A stretch of 64,000 nt of DNA from Rhodoferax sp. TS-BS-61-7 (lineage in GTDB: Bacteria; Pseudomonadota; Gammaproteobacteria; Burkholderiales; Burkholderiaceae_C), in contig NZ_PTQY01000006.1 in the NCBI RefSeq assembly GCF_002943465.1, positions 62,001 through 126,000 of the forward strand, given 5' to 3'. The position numbers were made by a program, and so were the translations under genes. Under the pieces are notes generated by a model. It was not told where the DNA came from and did not search any database. It saw nothing but the letters and a program-made list of their open reading frames with translations. This document shows positions 45,478 to 53,229 of this stretch, one piece after another. Positions within the stretch are counted from its first letter, which is position 1, and each line of letters opens with the position of its first letter.

Positions 45478-46692
45478 TCACGCCGTGCGCGCACGGCCTC
45501 CCTTTTCTGCCCAGGTGCGGGTCCAGCGCAGTTGCATGCTGCGCATCATGAACAGCACTGCCAGGGACAACACGGCAAACAAGGCAAAGCCCCAGAAATA
45601 GGTGCCGGTGTGCTGCTTGGACAGGCCCATGGCGTTGGGCACCAGGCCACCGCCCAGGGCGCCGATTTCACCAATCATGGAGCCGGCCACGGCGGTGGAC
45701 AGCGGCCAGCGCAGCGGCACCAGTTGGAACAACGCGCCGTTGCCCGCACCCAGGGCCGCAAAACACAGCATGAGCAGCAGGGTGGTAAGCACCAGCGAGC
45801 CACCCGCCAGGCCACAGGCCAACAAGGACAGGGTGATGATGACCAACACCGCGGTGAGGGTGTTGATGCCGCCCCAGTGGTCAGAGATCCAGCCGCCAAA
45901 CACACGCAGCGCAGCCCCCATGAAGGCCGCCAGCATGGTGAGTTGACCAGCCTGCACCTTGCTCACGCCAAACTGGTCGTAGTAGTAGCTAGGCAAAAAG
46001 GTGGTGAGGCCGATGAAGCCGCCGAAAGTGATGGCGTAAATGATGGAGAAGGCCCAGCCGTCTTTTTCGAACAGGCAGGCAATGTGTTCGCGAAAACTTG
46101 CGTGTTTGTCCACGTCATCGGGTTCTTTGGCAAACACCAGCATCACGATTACGGGAATCAGCAGGCCCACGGCAGCGATGCCGTACACCGTCTTCCAGCC
46201 ATAGGCCTGGGCCAGCATGGGGGCAAGCAGGGCCGACACCGAGGTGCCTACGTTGCCCGCACCGACCAGGCCCATGGCCAGGCCCTTGTAACGCGCCGGG
46301 AAGGAGCCCGAGCCCAGCGAGAGCGCGACACCAAAACTGGCGCCGGCAATCCCCAGCAACACGCCCATGGCCAGCAGGTCGTTGAAGGTATCGACAAAAA
46401 AGTAGCCAAACAACAGGGCGATGGCAATGCCGCCCATCTCGACCAGGGTGGCGTTTTTGCGGCCAATGTACTGGGCCAGGATGCCCAGCGGGAAACGCAT
46501 GAGGGCGCCCGCAAAAATGGGGATGGACAACATCAGCCCGATTTGCGAGGGGCTGAGGTTCAAGGACTCCTTGATGAAGGGCGCCATGGCGCCGTTGGTG
46601 ACCCAGACACCGCAGCAGTAGGAGAAATAGACAAAGGCTGCGGCCAAGGTTGGTGCATGCCCTGATTTGAGAAAGGTGCGGAAGCCCGCCAT
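45478..46692 (-). CDS. MFS nitrate/nitrite transporter (NarK/NasA family)
   Basis: 404 residues with twelve predicted membrane helices. The two nitrate-signature segments of NNP transporters are present, GLVGAGNVGTSVSA and AALGAGNGALFQLVP, as are the conserved Arg residues in MRFPLG and LRVFGGW. It imports nitrate, probably with protons or in exchange for nitrite. A sigma-54 promoter lies 42-57 bases upstream and GAAGGA precedes the ATG. In other bacteria this transporter is called NasA or NarK; the location points to assimilation. It lies after nrtC on the same strand but has its own promoter. Confidence 0.9.
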   Translation of the reverse strand: MAGFRTFLKSGHAPTLAAAFVYFSYCCGVWVTNGAMAPFIKESLNLSPSQIGLMLSIPIFAGALMRFPLGILAQYIGRKNATLVEMGGIAIALLFGYFFVDTFNDLLAMGVLLGIAGASFGVALSLGSGSFPARYKGLAMGLVGAGNVGTSVSALLAPMLAQAYGWKTVYGIAAVGLLIPVIVMLVFAKEPDDVDKHASFREHIACLFEKDGWAFSIIYAITFGGFIGLTTFLPSYYYDQFGVSKVQAGQLTMLAAFMGAALRVFGGWISDHWGGINTLTAVLVIITLSLLACGLAGGSLVLTTLLLMLCFAALGAGNGALFQLVPLRWPLSTAVAGSMIGEIGALGGGLVPNAMGLSKQHTGTYFWGFALFAVLSLAVLFMMRSMQLRWTRTWAEKGGRARTA

Positions 46693-46733
46693 GGTGCAAA
46701 TCCTTCAAAAGGGAGTGGTATTCCCACAAACAG

Positions 46734-46749
46734 TGCAAAAAACGGGCCA
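46734..46749 (-). promoter_or_regulatory. Sigma-54 promoter of the MFS nitrate transporter gene
   Basis: On the minus strand TGGCCCGTTTTTTGCA differs from the TGGCACG-N4-TTGCA consensus at one position and keeps the GG-N10-GC spacing. The start would be near 46723, giving a leader of about 31 bases with no room for an ANTAR attenuator. Confidence 0.68.
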
Positions 46750-46801
46750 ACTTGGGGCGCAGTTTTGCGGTGTTTTGGAGCGATTTGCAGGCCTGAAATG
46801 G

Positions 46802-46828
46802 TGCGGCGCACAACTTGTGTGCGCCGCA
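46802..46828 (-). promoter_or_regulatory. Dyad upstream of the transporter promoter, NtrC-like
   Basis: TGCGGCGCACA and TGTGCGCCGCA form a perfect 11-base inverted repeat with a five-base centre. The inner part CGCACA-N5-TGTGCG has the spacing and GCAC/GTGC core of the NtrC consensus TGCACC-N5-GGTGCA. It lies about 80-105 bases upstream of the predicted start, the usual enhancer position. It could instead form a hairpin at the end of the nrtABC transcript, but no T run follows. Confidence 0.5.
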
Positions 46829-46878
46829 ATGGGAGGTGCCGTGCTGGCCTGGGGCATTTGCCGCGGGCCAGGAGGGGG

Positions 46879-47700
46879 TCAGGCTGCCTTTTCGACGTGG
46901 GCCTGGCGTGTATACAAAAAGTCGATCACGGCCTTGCGGTACTGCAGGTACTGCGGGCTGTCGGCCAGGGCCACGCGGTTGCGTGGGCGCGGCAGGTCCA
47001 CACTCAGCACCTCGCCAATGGTGGCGGCCGGGCCGTTGGTCATCATCACGATCTTGTCGGACAGCAGCACGGCCTCGTCCACATCGTGTGTCACCATCAC
47101 CACGGTGCTTTGGGTGCGCGCCACGATCTCCAGCAGCTCATCCTGCAGTTTGGCGCGGGTCAGGGCGTCCAGCGCACCAAAGGGCTCGTCCATCAGCAGC
47201 ACCTTGGGCTCCATGGCCAGGGCGCGGGCAATGCCCACGCGCTGCTTCATGCCACCGCTGATTTCGCCCGGGCGTTTTTGCGCCGCAGCGGTCAGGCCCA
47301 CCAGGGCCAGCGCGGCATCGGTGCGCGCCTTGAGCTGGGCCTTGTTTTCCGACGCTGCGCCGGTGCTCTTGGAGCCTGCACCAAACACGCGCTCCACGCC
47401 CAGGTAGACGTTCTCAAAACAGGTGAGCCACGGCAAGAGCGAATGGTTCTGGAACACCACCGCGCGTTCCGGGCCGGGGCCGGCGATTTCGCGGTTGGCG
47501 CACAGCAGGTTGCCAGCGGTGGGGGTGGTGAGGCCGGCAATCAGGTTCAGCAGCGTGGACTTGCCGCAGCCGCTGTGGCCGATCAGGGCCACAAACTCGC
47601 CTTTGGCGACGGTGAGGTTGATGTCGCGCAGTGCGGGGAACAGGCCCTTCTTGGTTTTGAAGGTTTGTTCGACGCCCTGGATTTCGATGTACTTTTGCAT
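46879..47700 (-). CDS. nrtC: Nitrate ABC transporter ATP-binding protein (NrtC/NasD)
   Basis: 273 residues. Walker A GHSGCGKST, signature ISGGMKQRVGIARALA, Walker B VLLMDEPFGALDALTR and H-loop VMVTHDVDEAV are intact. The nitrate/sulfonate/taurine importer class is shown by FQNHSLLPWLTCFENVYLG. An insertion of about 25 residues (VFGAGSKSTGAASENKAQLK) follows, as in proteobacterial NasD. It lacks the NrtA-like C-terminal domain of cyanobacterial NrtC. Third gene of nrtABC, 52 bases after nrtB. Confidence 0.91.
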   Translation of the reverse strand: MQKYIEIQGVEQTFKTKKGLFPALRDINLTVAKGEFVALIGHSGCGKSTLLNLIAGLTTPTAGNLLCANREIAGPGPERAVVFQNHSLLPWLTCFENVYLGVERVFGAGSKSTGAASENKAQLKARTDAALALVGLTAAAQKRPGEISGGMKQRVGIARALAMEPKVLLMDEPFGALDALTRAKLQDELLEIVARTQSTVVMVTHDVDEAVLLSDKIVMMTNGPAATIGEVLSVDLPRPRNRVALADSPQYLQYRKAVIDFLYTRQAHVEKAA

Positions 47701-47752
47701 GGTTTTTCCTAATCAGTTGAGGACAGAGCTAAAGATCTGTCCCGCAAAGTTG

Positions 47753-48682
47753 CTAGCTTTTCACCTCTTCAAACGTAAATGCGGTAGCCAGTTTGATCAG
47801 GGCGTACTCCAGCAGCAGGCCCACGATGCCGATCACAAAGATCGCGATGATGATGTTCTTGACGTTCAGGTTGTTCCACTCGTCCCAGACCCAGAAGCCA
47901 ATGCCCACGCCACCGGTCAGCATCTCGGCCGCCACAATCACCAGCCAGGCCGTGCCCACCGCCAGGCGCACGCCGGTCAGCATGTAGGGCAGCACCGAGG
48001 GGAACAGGATCTTGGTCACGATCTTCCACTCGCTCAGGTTCAACACACGCGCCACGTTCATGTAGTCCTGCGGTACGCGCTGCACACCCACCGCGGTGTT
48101 GATGATCATGGGCCAGATGGAGCAGATGAAGATGGTCCAGATGGCGGCGGGGTTGGCACCCTTGAACACCAGCAGGCCAATCGGCAACCAAGCCAGCGGC
48201 GACACCGGGCGCAGCAGGCTGATCAGCGGGTTGAACATACGGCTCAAGAATTCAAAGCGGCCGATCATGAAACCCGCAGGAATACCCACCGCAGCGGCCA
48301 GGCCAAAGCCCAGCGCCACACGTTCCAGCGAGAACAGCACGTTCCAGCCCACGCCCTGGTCGTTGGGGCCTTTGCTGTAGAACGGATCGCTGAACAAGAC
48401 GACGGCTTGTTTCCAGGTCTCCAGCGGGCCGGGGATGCTGGCTCCGGTCCCCACACTCACCAGGGCCCAGATGCCGACCAGCAGGGCGATGCCACACAGG
48501 GGCGGTACCACCTGTAGCAGCAGGCCGCGCCAGTCAAAACCCGGTGTGCTCGGTTTGGAGGCCGCGGTTTGCACAGATTTTTGGGCTGCAGCCCTTGTCG
48601 TATCTGCGGGAGCAGCTTCTGTTTTGATAGCAGGCCCCTCGGCCGAGGCGGCCAGGGGAGAGTGAAAGACAGCACTGACCAT
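47753..48682 (-). CDS. nrtB: Nitrate ABC transporter permease NrtB
   Basis: 309 residues from ATG at 48682 with AAGGAG before it. Six membrane helices and the EAA-type loop of this class (LNLSEWKIVTKILFPSVLPYMLTGVRLAVGTAWLVIVAAEML) are visible. Family signature LISLLRPVSPLAWLPIGLLVFKG is also present. The first 50 residues are a soluble Ala/Thr-rich extension, of which AIKTEAAPADTTRAAAQKS is encoded by a dispersed repeat copy. Imports nitrate with NrtA and NrtC. Lies 26 bases after nrtA. Confidence 0.92.
   Translation of the reverse strand: MVSAVFHSPLAASAEGPAIKTEAAPADTTRAAAQKSVQTAASKPSTPGFDWRGLLLQVVPPLCGIALLVGIWALVSVGTGASIPGPLETWKQAVVLFSDPFYSKGPNDQGVGWNVLFSLERVALGFGLAAAVGIPAGFMIGRFEFLSRMFNPLISLLRPVSPLAWLPIGLLVFKGANPAAIWTIFICSIWPMIINTAVGVQRVPQDYMNVARVLNLSEWKIVTKILFPSVLPYMLTGVRLAVGTAWLVIVAAEMLTGGVGIGFWVWDEWNNLNVKNIIIAIFVIGIVGLLLEYALIKLATAFTFEEVKS
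48579..48631 (-). repeat. nrtB: Dispersed repeat, copy 8, inside nrtB
   Basis: Minus-strand reading: GCTATCAAAACAGA, AGCTGCTCCCGCA, variable bases, AAGGGCTGCAGCCCAAAAA. It encodes the non-conserved soluble N-terminus of NrtB, in frame. Two bases differ from the core. Confidence 0.6.
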
Positions 48683-48708
48683 GGTGGTCTCCTTGCAGTT
48701 GATTGGGC

Positions 48709-49953
48709 TTAGGCCTTGACCTTGAATCCGTCGGCGTACTTCTTGGGATCTTTGCCATCCCAGACCACACCGTCCATGAGCTTGCTGCTGCGCATATCGC
48801 TCTTGGGCACGGGTGTCTTGCTGGCAGTGGCGGCCTGTTTGTAGATGTCGATCTGGTTGATCTGTTTGGCCACGCCCAGGTAGTCGGGGTGGTCTTTCAG
48901 CAAGCCCCAACGCTTGTGCTGGGTCAGGAACCACATGCCGTCCGACAGGTAGGGGAAGTTCACCGCACCGTCGTTGTAAAACTTCATGTAGTTGGGGTCG
49001 TCCCAGGTCTTGCCCATGCCGTTTTGGTAGCGGCCCAAGATGCGCTGGTTGATCGCGTCCACACTGGTGTTCACGTAGCTCTTGTCGGCAATGGTTTCGG
49101 CCATCTTGTTTTTGTTGGACAGGCCTGCATCGATCCAGCGGCCGGCTTCCAGAATCGCGGCGGTCACGGCGCGTGCGGTGTTGGGGTACTTTTTGACGAA
49201 GTCGCCCGTGGTGCCCAGCACCTTTTCGGGGTGGTCTTTCCAGACGTCCTGGGTGGTGACTGCGGTCACACCAATGCCGTCGATGATGGCGCGGTGGTTC
49301 CAGGGTTCACCCACGCAGAAGCCGTCCATGTTGCCCACACGCATGTTGGCCACCATCTGGGGTGGCGGCACGGTGATGACCTTGGAGTCTTTCATGGGGT
49401 TGATGCCATGCGCAGCCATCCAGTAGTACAGCCACATGGCGTGGGTGCCGGTGGGGAAGGTTTGTGCAAAGGTGTATTCGCGCTTTTCGCTGGCCATGAG
49501 TTTGGCCAGGCCGGCACCGTCTACCGCGCCTTTTTCAGCCAGCTTCTTGGACAGGGTGATGGCCTGGCCGTTGTTGTTGAGCGTGGCCAGCACGGCCATG
49601 TCTTTCTTGGGGCCGCCAATACCCAGGTGCACGCCGTAGACCAGGCCGTACAACACGTGGGCAAAGTCCAGCTCGCCGTTGACCAGCTTGTCGCGCACAC
49701 CGGCCCAGCTGGCTTCTTTGCTGGGGATGATGGTGACGCCATATTTCTTGTCGATGCCCAGCACCGAGGCCATGACCACGCTGGCGCAGTCGGTCAGCGG
49801 GATGAAGCCGATCTTGACTTCGGTTTTCTCGGGAGCGTCCGAACCCGCGGCGTACACCGCGGCGCGCAATGCAGGGTCGATGCCAATAGCACCTACGGCG
49901 GCAGTTTGCAGAACAGCACGGCGGCTGAGTTTGGCTTTCAAAAGGTCTGTCAT
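48709..49953 (-). CDS. nrtA: Nitrate ABC transporter substrate-binding protein NrtA
   Basis: 414 residues from ATG at 49953. A twin-arginine signal (KAKLSRRAVLQTAAVGAIG) directs export, which separates it from the cytoplasmic regulator NasS of the same fold. NrtA motifs: VKIGFIPLTDCASVVMASVLG, NGELDFAHVLYGLVYGVHLG, GTHAMWLYYWMAAHG and VGNMDGFCVGEPWNHRAI. It binds nitrate (and probably nitrite) in the periplasm. A sigma-54 promoter, an ANTAR-type hairpin and an intrinsic terminator lie in the 165-base leader. Confidence 0.93.
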   Translation of the reverse strand: MTDLLKAKLSRRAVLQTAAVGAIGIDPALRAAVYAAGSDAPEKTEVKIGFIPLTDCASVVMASVLGIDKKYGVTIIPSKEASWAGVRDKLVNGELDFAHVLYGLVYGVHLGIGGPKKDMAVLATLNNNGQAITLSKKLAEKGAVDGAGLAKLMASEKREYTFAQTFPTGTHAMWLYYWMAAHGINPMKDSKVITVPPPQMVANMRVGNMDGFCVGEPWNHRAIIDGIGVTAVTTQDVWKDHPEKVLGTTGDFVKKYPNTARAVTAAILEAGRWIDAGLSNKNKMAETIADKSYVNTSVDAINQRILGRYQNGMGKTWDDPNYMKFYNDGAVNFPYLSDGMWFLTQHKRWGLLKDHPDYLGVAKQINQIDIYKQAATASKTPVPKSDMRSSKLMDGVVWDGKDPKKYADGFKVKA

Positions 49954-49992
49954 GGCACAAGCTCCAAAAGTGAAAAACACAAAACGAAAAAC

Positions 49993-50055
49993 AAAAAAGG
50001 CGTCCGCACTGGGTTCGCTGCGCGGTGCGCAAGTGAACCCGTGGGGACGCCTTTG
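49993..50055 (-). terminator. nrtA: Intrinsic terminator in the nrtA leader (attenuator)
   Basis: On the minus strand AAAGGCGTCC, an inner stem GGGTTC/GAACCC, and GGACGCCTTTTTT form a long branched hairpin with a T run, ending about 40 bases before the nrtA ATG. It lies after the sigma-54 start, so unrelieved it would stop transcription before nrtABC. Confidence 0.88.
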
Positions 50056-50071
50056 TCCTGTTGCATGGAAC

Positions 50072-50117
50072 CCACCCGCCGTTAGGTGGAGCCCGGTGCA
50101 TGACCGTTGCCGGTCTC
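50072..50117 (-). promoter_or_regulatory. nrtA: ANTAR-type hexaloop hairpin region in the nrtA leader
   Basis: On the minus strand CCACCT-AACGGC-GGGTGG (50089-50072) is a six-base-pair stem with a six-base loop, A at position 1 and G at position 4. Just upstream, at the predicted transcription start, 50117-50089 can fold (GAG, CCGG, inner loop with AACGGT, CCGG, CTC) but less cleanly. An alternative GACCG-GCAA-CGGTC hairpin competes, so the first of the expected pair is uncertain. Confidence 0.65.
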
Positions 50118-50128
50118 GCAGGGATTAA

Positions 50129-50144
50129 CGCAATGTCTGTGCCA
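50129..50144 (-). promoter_or_regulatory. nrtA: Sigma-54 promoter of nrtABC
   Basis: On the minus strand TGGCACAGACATTGCG matches TGGCACG-N4-TTGCA with GG-N10-GC spacing and two mismatches. The predicted start near 50118 falls exactly at the first leader hairpin. Confidence 0.78.
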
Positions 50145-50164
50145 GCTTGTTTGGGTGTTGGGTT

Positions 50165-50220
50165 GCTATGAATTAAGGAGCTGCTTGCGCAATGAATACG
50201 GGCTCTAGAGGCCTATTTCA
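50165..50220 (+). repeat. Dispersed repeat, copy 9, between the NtrC-like site and the nrtA promoter
   Basis: GCTATGAATTAAGG, AGCTGCTTGCGCA (perfect core), variable bases, GGGCTCTAGAGGCCTATTTC. It fills most of the space between the enhancer-like dyad at 50238 and the sigma-54 promoter at 50144. Confidence 0.85.
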
Positions 50221-50237
50221 TTTCAAAATGGGCGTGG

Positions 50238-50254
50238 TGCACCGGTTTTGTGCA
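50238..50254 (-). promoter_or_regulatory. NtrC-binding site candidate upstream of nrtA
   Basis: TGCACC-GGTTT-TGTGCA matches the NtrC dyad TGCACC-N5-GGTGCA at 11 of 12 positions and lies about 120-135 bases upstream of the predicted start. A further TGCACC follows at once. The rest of the 50221-50335 gap shows no gene. Confidence 0.65.
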
Positions 50255-50335
50255 CTGCACCAAATCAGGAAAATGCCCCATGGGCAGGCGCCTACGCCGT
50301 AGTTTGGGGCGGGGGCGGGCGGGTACCTGGCGCGC

Positions 50336-50785
50336 TTAGCCGCGGTGTTCGGTGCGGCGGTCTGCGCGGCTGCGCTGCACCAGAATATGGACCAGCAGCG
50401 CGGCGGCTGCGGAGGTGGCCATCACTGGCGAGGCCATGACGACCCGGGCCAATCCGTCCAGCACATGCACACTGACCTGCTGCGCATAGTGCGTCAGCGC
50501 CACCACGTCCTGGGGTTCCACATTTTTCACATCGTCGGGCAACACCTGCACTTCGGGCCAGCCGCTGCGAAAGCGGATCTTGGCAAAGATGCCGTCGGCC
50601 ACCGCCACCAGGGACAACACGCCCAACGGTTTCATCAGGTGCAGGATGAGTGTGCTGCGCACCGGGACGGGTGCGGTTTCGTAGATTTTTCCCACCAGTT
50701 GCGACACCATGCGTTCCTGCACTGCAGCGGGCGCGGCGTCGTACACCTCGGCGGCCAGTTGTTCAATGGGGATTTCGTGTGACAT
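50336..50785 (-). CDS. Membrane-associated protein of unknown function in the nitrate region
   Basis: 149 residues from ATG at 50785 (an ATG four codons earlier is possible). The sequence is amphipathic and helical, with two weakly hydrophobic stretches (PLGVLSLVAVADGIFAKI and MATSAAAALLVHILVQ) and a charged end (RSRADRRTEHRG). No domain recognised. It lies between nasT and the nrtA control region on the same strand, 66 bases after nasT; a link to nitrate uptake or signalling is suggested only by position. Confidence 0.65.
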   Translation of the reverse strand: MSHEIPIEQLAAEVYDAAPAAVQERMVSQLVGKIYETAPVPVRSTLILHLMKPLGVLSLVAVADGIFAKIRFRSGWPEVQVLPDDVKNVEPQDVVALTHYAQQVSVHVLDGLARVVMASPVMATSAAAALLVHILVQRSRADRRTEHRG

Positions 50786-50851
50786 GGCTTCCAGCATAGT
50801 CCGCGAATGTTCCCGATGTGTTAACCAGGCGTAACCAGTTGTGTGCCCGTG

Positions 50852-51499
50852 TCAGGACAACAGGTCGGCCACATCCAGCATGCGCTGGGCCACTTCCACA
50901 ATTTTGAGGTTTTTGTCCATGGCCGTTTTGCGCAACTTGGCGTAGGCGGCTTCTTCGCTGAGCTGCTGGCGCTGCATCAGCAGGGCCTTGGCGCGGTCAA
51001 TTACCTTGCGGTCTTGCAGGGCGGCTGAGAGTTCGTGCAGTTCGCTGCGGGTGTTGGCCAGCTCCTGGCGCAAGGCCTGCTCATGCTGGAAGCGGGCCAT
51101 GGCCACATCCAGAATCGGGCGGATGCGCTCGGCCTGCAGGCCTGCCACGATGTAGGCTGACACACCAGCCGCCACCGCGGCACGCGCGTTGCCACTGTCG
51201 TTGTCGTTGGTGAACATCACGATGGGGCGGCGTTCGTCGCGCGTGGCCATCACGACATGTTCCAGCGCGTCACGCGCGTCGCTTTCGGCGTCCACAATGA
51301 TCATGTCCGGCTGCAACTGGGCCAGGCGCTCGGTCAGGTAGACATCGGCGGGCAGCGAGGCCACCAGATTGAAACCGTTTTCCAGCAGCCCGATGCGCAG
51401 GCTGCGCGAGCGTTCGGCCTGGTCCAGCGCGTGGGTGTCCTGCGGGTCGTCGACCTGCAAGTCTGAGTTGATCACGACGATGCGAAGCGGCTCGGTCAT
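50852..51499 (-). CDS. nasT: NasT-type nitrate-responsive ANTAR antiterminator
   Basis: 215 residues from ATG at 51499. The receiver-like domain (1-125, D70 in MIIVDAESD, and RRPIVMFTNDNDSGNARAAVAAGVSAYIVAGL) is of the AmiR/NasT kind. A coiled coil and ANTAR domain follow (about 150-213: LQDRKVIDRAKALLMQRQQLSEEAAYAKLRKTAMDKN). NasT binds leader RNA and prevents termination of nitrate genes; its usual inhibitor NasS is not next to it or elsewhere in the window. The nrtA leader just downstream is the obvious target. Confidence 0.9.
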   Translation of the reverse strand: MTEPLRIVVINSDLQVDDPQDTHALDQAERSRSLRIGLLENGFNLVASLPADVYLTERLAQLQPDMIIVDAESDARDALEHVVMATRDERRPIVMFTNDNDSGNARAAVAAGVSAYIVAGLQAERIRPILDVAMARFQHEQALRQELANTRSELHELSAALQDRKVIDRAKALLMQRQQLSEEAAYAKLRKTAMDKNLKIVEVAQRMLDVADLLS

Positions 51500-51627
51500 A
51501 TGGGCATCATGGCATGCAAAAGTCGCGCCAGTCTGCGTTGCGGCGCACCAGTCTAGTGCGCAAGGCTGCGGTTTTGGGGCTGTGAAAGCCCATCCTCTAA
51601 ACTCGGTGGCTCTGAAGGAAACAAGCA

Positions 51628-52683
51628 ATGCTGGTGTTGGGAATCGAGTCCTCGTGTGACGAAACAGGCGTGGCCATGGTGCAGTCGCAAGGCATGGCCG
51701 TGCCCACGCTGCTGGCCCACGCGCTGCACAGCCAGATCGAGATGCACCAGGCCTATGGCGGCGTGGTGCCCGAGCTGGCCAGCCGTGACCATATTCGCCG
51801 CGTGTTGCCGCTGACCCAACAAGTGCTCAATGACAGCGGCCACAGCCTGCAGGACGTGGACGTGGTGGCCTACACACGTGGCCCTGGCTTGGCCGGTGCC
51901 TTGCTGGTGGGCGCCGGAGTGGCCTGCGCCCTGGGCGCGGCGCTCGACAAACCCGTGCTGGGCGTTCACCATCTGGAAGGGCATTTGCTCTCGCCTTTCC
52001 TGAGCGCAGATCCCCCCGAATTTCCGTTTGTGGCCTTGCTGGTGTCTGGCGGCCACACCCAGCTCATGCGCGTGGACGGCGTGGGCCGTTACGAGCTGCT
52101 GGGCGAAACCATTGACGATGCCGCGGGCGAAGCCTTCGACAAGTCCGCCAAACTCATGGGCCTGGCCTACCCCGGTGGGCCGTTGCTGTCCAAGCTGGCA
52201 GAGGAGGGCAGCCCCACGGCTTACCAGTTGCCACGCCCGCTGCTGCACAGTGGCAACCTGGACTTTTCATTTGCAGGCCTGAAGACCGCTGTGCTGGTGC
52301 AAAGCCAGCGTATGGTGGCTGCGGGTGCGGTCACGGTGTTCGACGCACTGCCGCGCCAGCAGCAGGCCGATTTGGCGGCCTCTACGCAGGCGGCGATTGT
52401 GGAAGTGCTGTTGAAAAAATCGATGGCGGCCATCAAACAAACCGGCCTGAAGCGCCTGGTGGTGGCCGGTGGCGTGGGCGCCAACCGCAAGCTGCGCGAA
52501 CTGTTGAATGCCGAGTGCGCCAAACGCGGCGTACGCGTGCACTACCCCGAGCTGCACCTGTGCACCGACAACGGCGCCATGATTGCCATGGCTGCGGCGA
52601 TGCGCCTGCAAAGTGGTTTGCAACAGGCCAGCAAGACCTACGCGTTTGATGTCAAACCGCGTTGGCCCCTGCATTCACTTTAA
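51628..52683 (+). CDS. tsaD: tRNA N6-adenosine threonylcarbamoyltransferase TsaD
   Basis: 351 residues. Transfers the threonylcarbamoyl group to A37 of ANN-decoding tRNAs. Motifs: [16 protein letters not shown], the metal-binding HLEGH (115-119), [36 protein letters not shown] and [10 protein letters not shown], then the third metal ligand in [17 protein letters not shown] lies before the ATG. Divergent from nasT and convergent with the small heat-shock gene. A dispersed repeat begins at its stop codon. Confidence 0.96.
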   Translation: MLVLGIESSCDETGVAMVQSQGMAVPTLLAHALHSQIEMHQAYGGVVPELASRDHIRRVLPLTQQVLNDSGHSLQDVDVVAYTRGPGLAGALLVGAGVACALGAALDKPVLGVHHLEGHLLSPFLSADPPEFPFVALLVSGGHTQLMRVDGVGRYELLGETIDDAAGEAFDKSAKLMGLAYPGGPLLSKLAEEGSPTAYQLPRPLLHSGNLDFSFAGLKTAVLVQSQRMVAAGAVTVFDALPRQQQADLAASTQAAIVEVLLKKSMAAIKQTGLKRLVVAGGVGANRKLRELLNAECAKRGVRVHYPELHLCTDNGAMIAMAAAMRLQSGLQQASKTYAFDVKPRWPLHSL

Positions 52684-52736
52684 AAACAAGCTGTAGCCCC
52701 CGTGGAATAAGCGCCAGCAGCTATTCAATTCATAGC
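52683..52736 (-). repeat. Dispersed repeat, copy 10, after tsaD
   Basis: Minus-strand reading: GCTATGAATTGAAT, AGCTGCTGGCGCT, variable bases, GGGGGCTACAGCTTGTTTTT. It fills the gap between the convergent tsaD and hsp20 genes and starts within the tsaD stop codon. AGCAGCTAT and ATAGCTGCT within it also form a short hairpin. Confidence 0.75.
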
Positions 52737-52752
52737 TGCTGGCGGTCGGGGT

Positions 52753-53136
52753 TTACTGGATGGTCAGTTCGGTGGCGTTGTTCACCGGTACTTTTTTGGC
52801 CAGCTTCAGGGTTAGTACGCCGTTTTCCAGCTTGGCTTCACTCAATGCGCTGTCCACGTCCTGGGGCAGTTCGTAAGCAGCGCGGTAGCGGCGGGGGGCG
52901 TCTTCCTTGCTCTGGATGCGAACGACCGCACCGTCGATGGCAATGCTGAGCTGCTCCTTGGCAATGCCGGGCATGTCCAGGGTCAGTGTGAAAGCGGTTT
53001 CATCCTGGGTGTAGGCGTTTTGGCGTGCGCCGAACATGGCGTCATCGAGAAAACGCTCGACGGAACGGCCTGCGTGGGCATAAGCTGGGCGGCGCACGGC
53101 GGACTGGAAAGCGGAAGGTGCAGAGGCAAAAAACAT
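52753..53136 (-). CDS. Hsp20/alpha-crystallin small heat-shock protein
   Basis: 127 residues from ATG at 53136, with AGGAG seven bases before. The alpha-crystallin domain (about 38-120) has FTLTLDMPGIAKEQLSIAIDGAVVRIQS, YRAAYELPQDVDSALSEAKLENGVLTLKLAKK, including the A-x-x-x-N-G-V-L motif. The short N-terminus (FFASAPSAFQSAVRRPAYAHAG) is flexible. An ATP-independent holdase that keeps unfolding proteins soluble. No typical ROSE or sigma-32 signal was identified upstream. Confidence 0.9.
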   Translation of the reverse strand: MFFASAPSAFQSAVRRPAYAHAGRSVERFLDDAMFGARQNAYTQDETAFTLTLDMPGIAKEQLSIAIDGAVVRIQSKEDAPRRYRAAYELPQDVDSALSEAKLENGVLTLKLAKKVPVNNATELTIQ

Positions 53137-53229
53137 GGTGTGACTCCTAGTACACTGCGCGGCTCTCACAGCGATCGCCGCATGTTCCCAAGCTGAGCGC
53201 TTTCCCTCTCATTTCAAGAGAAATTTCCC

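Noticed and set aside
46802-46828. Intrinsic terminator for nrtABC
   Set aside because: A perfect 11-base stem but no T run, and its position and GCAC/GTGC core fit an enhancer-binding dyad of the downstream sigma-54 promoter better.
47705-47765. Possible thirteenth dispersed repeat between nrtC and nrtB
   Set aside because: Only scattered matches (AGCTAGCAAC, TTGCGG); it lacks the AGCTGCTTGCGCA core and the spacing.
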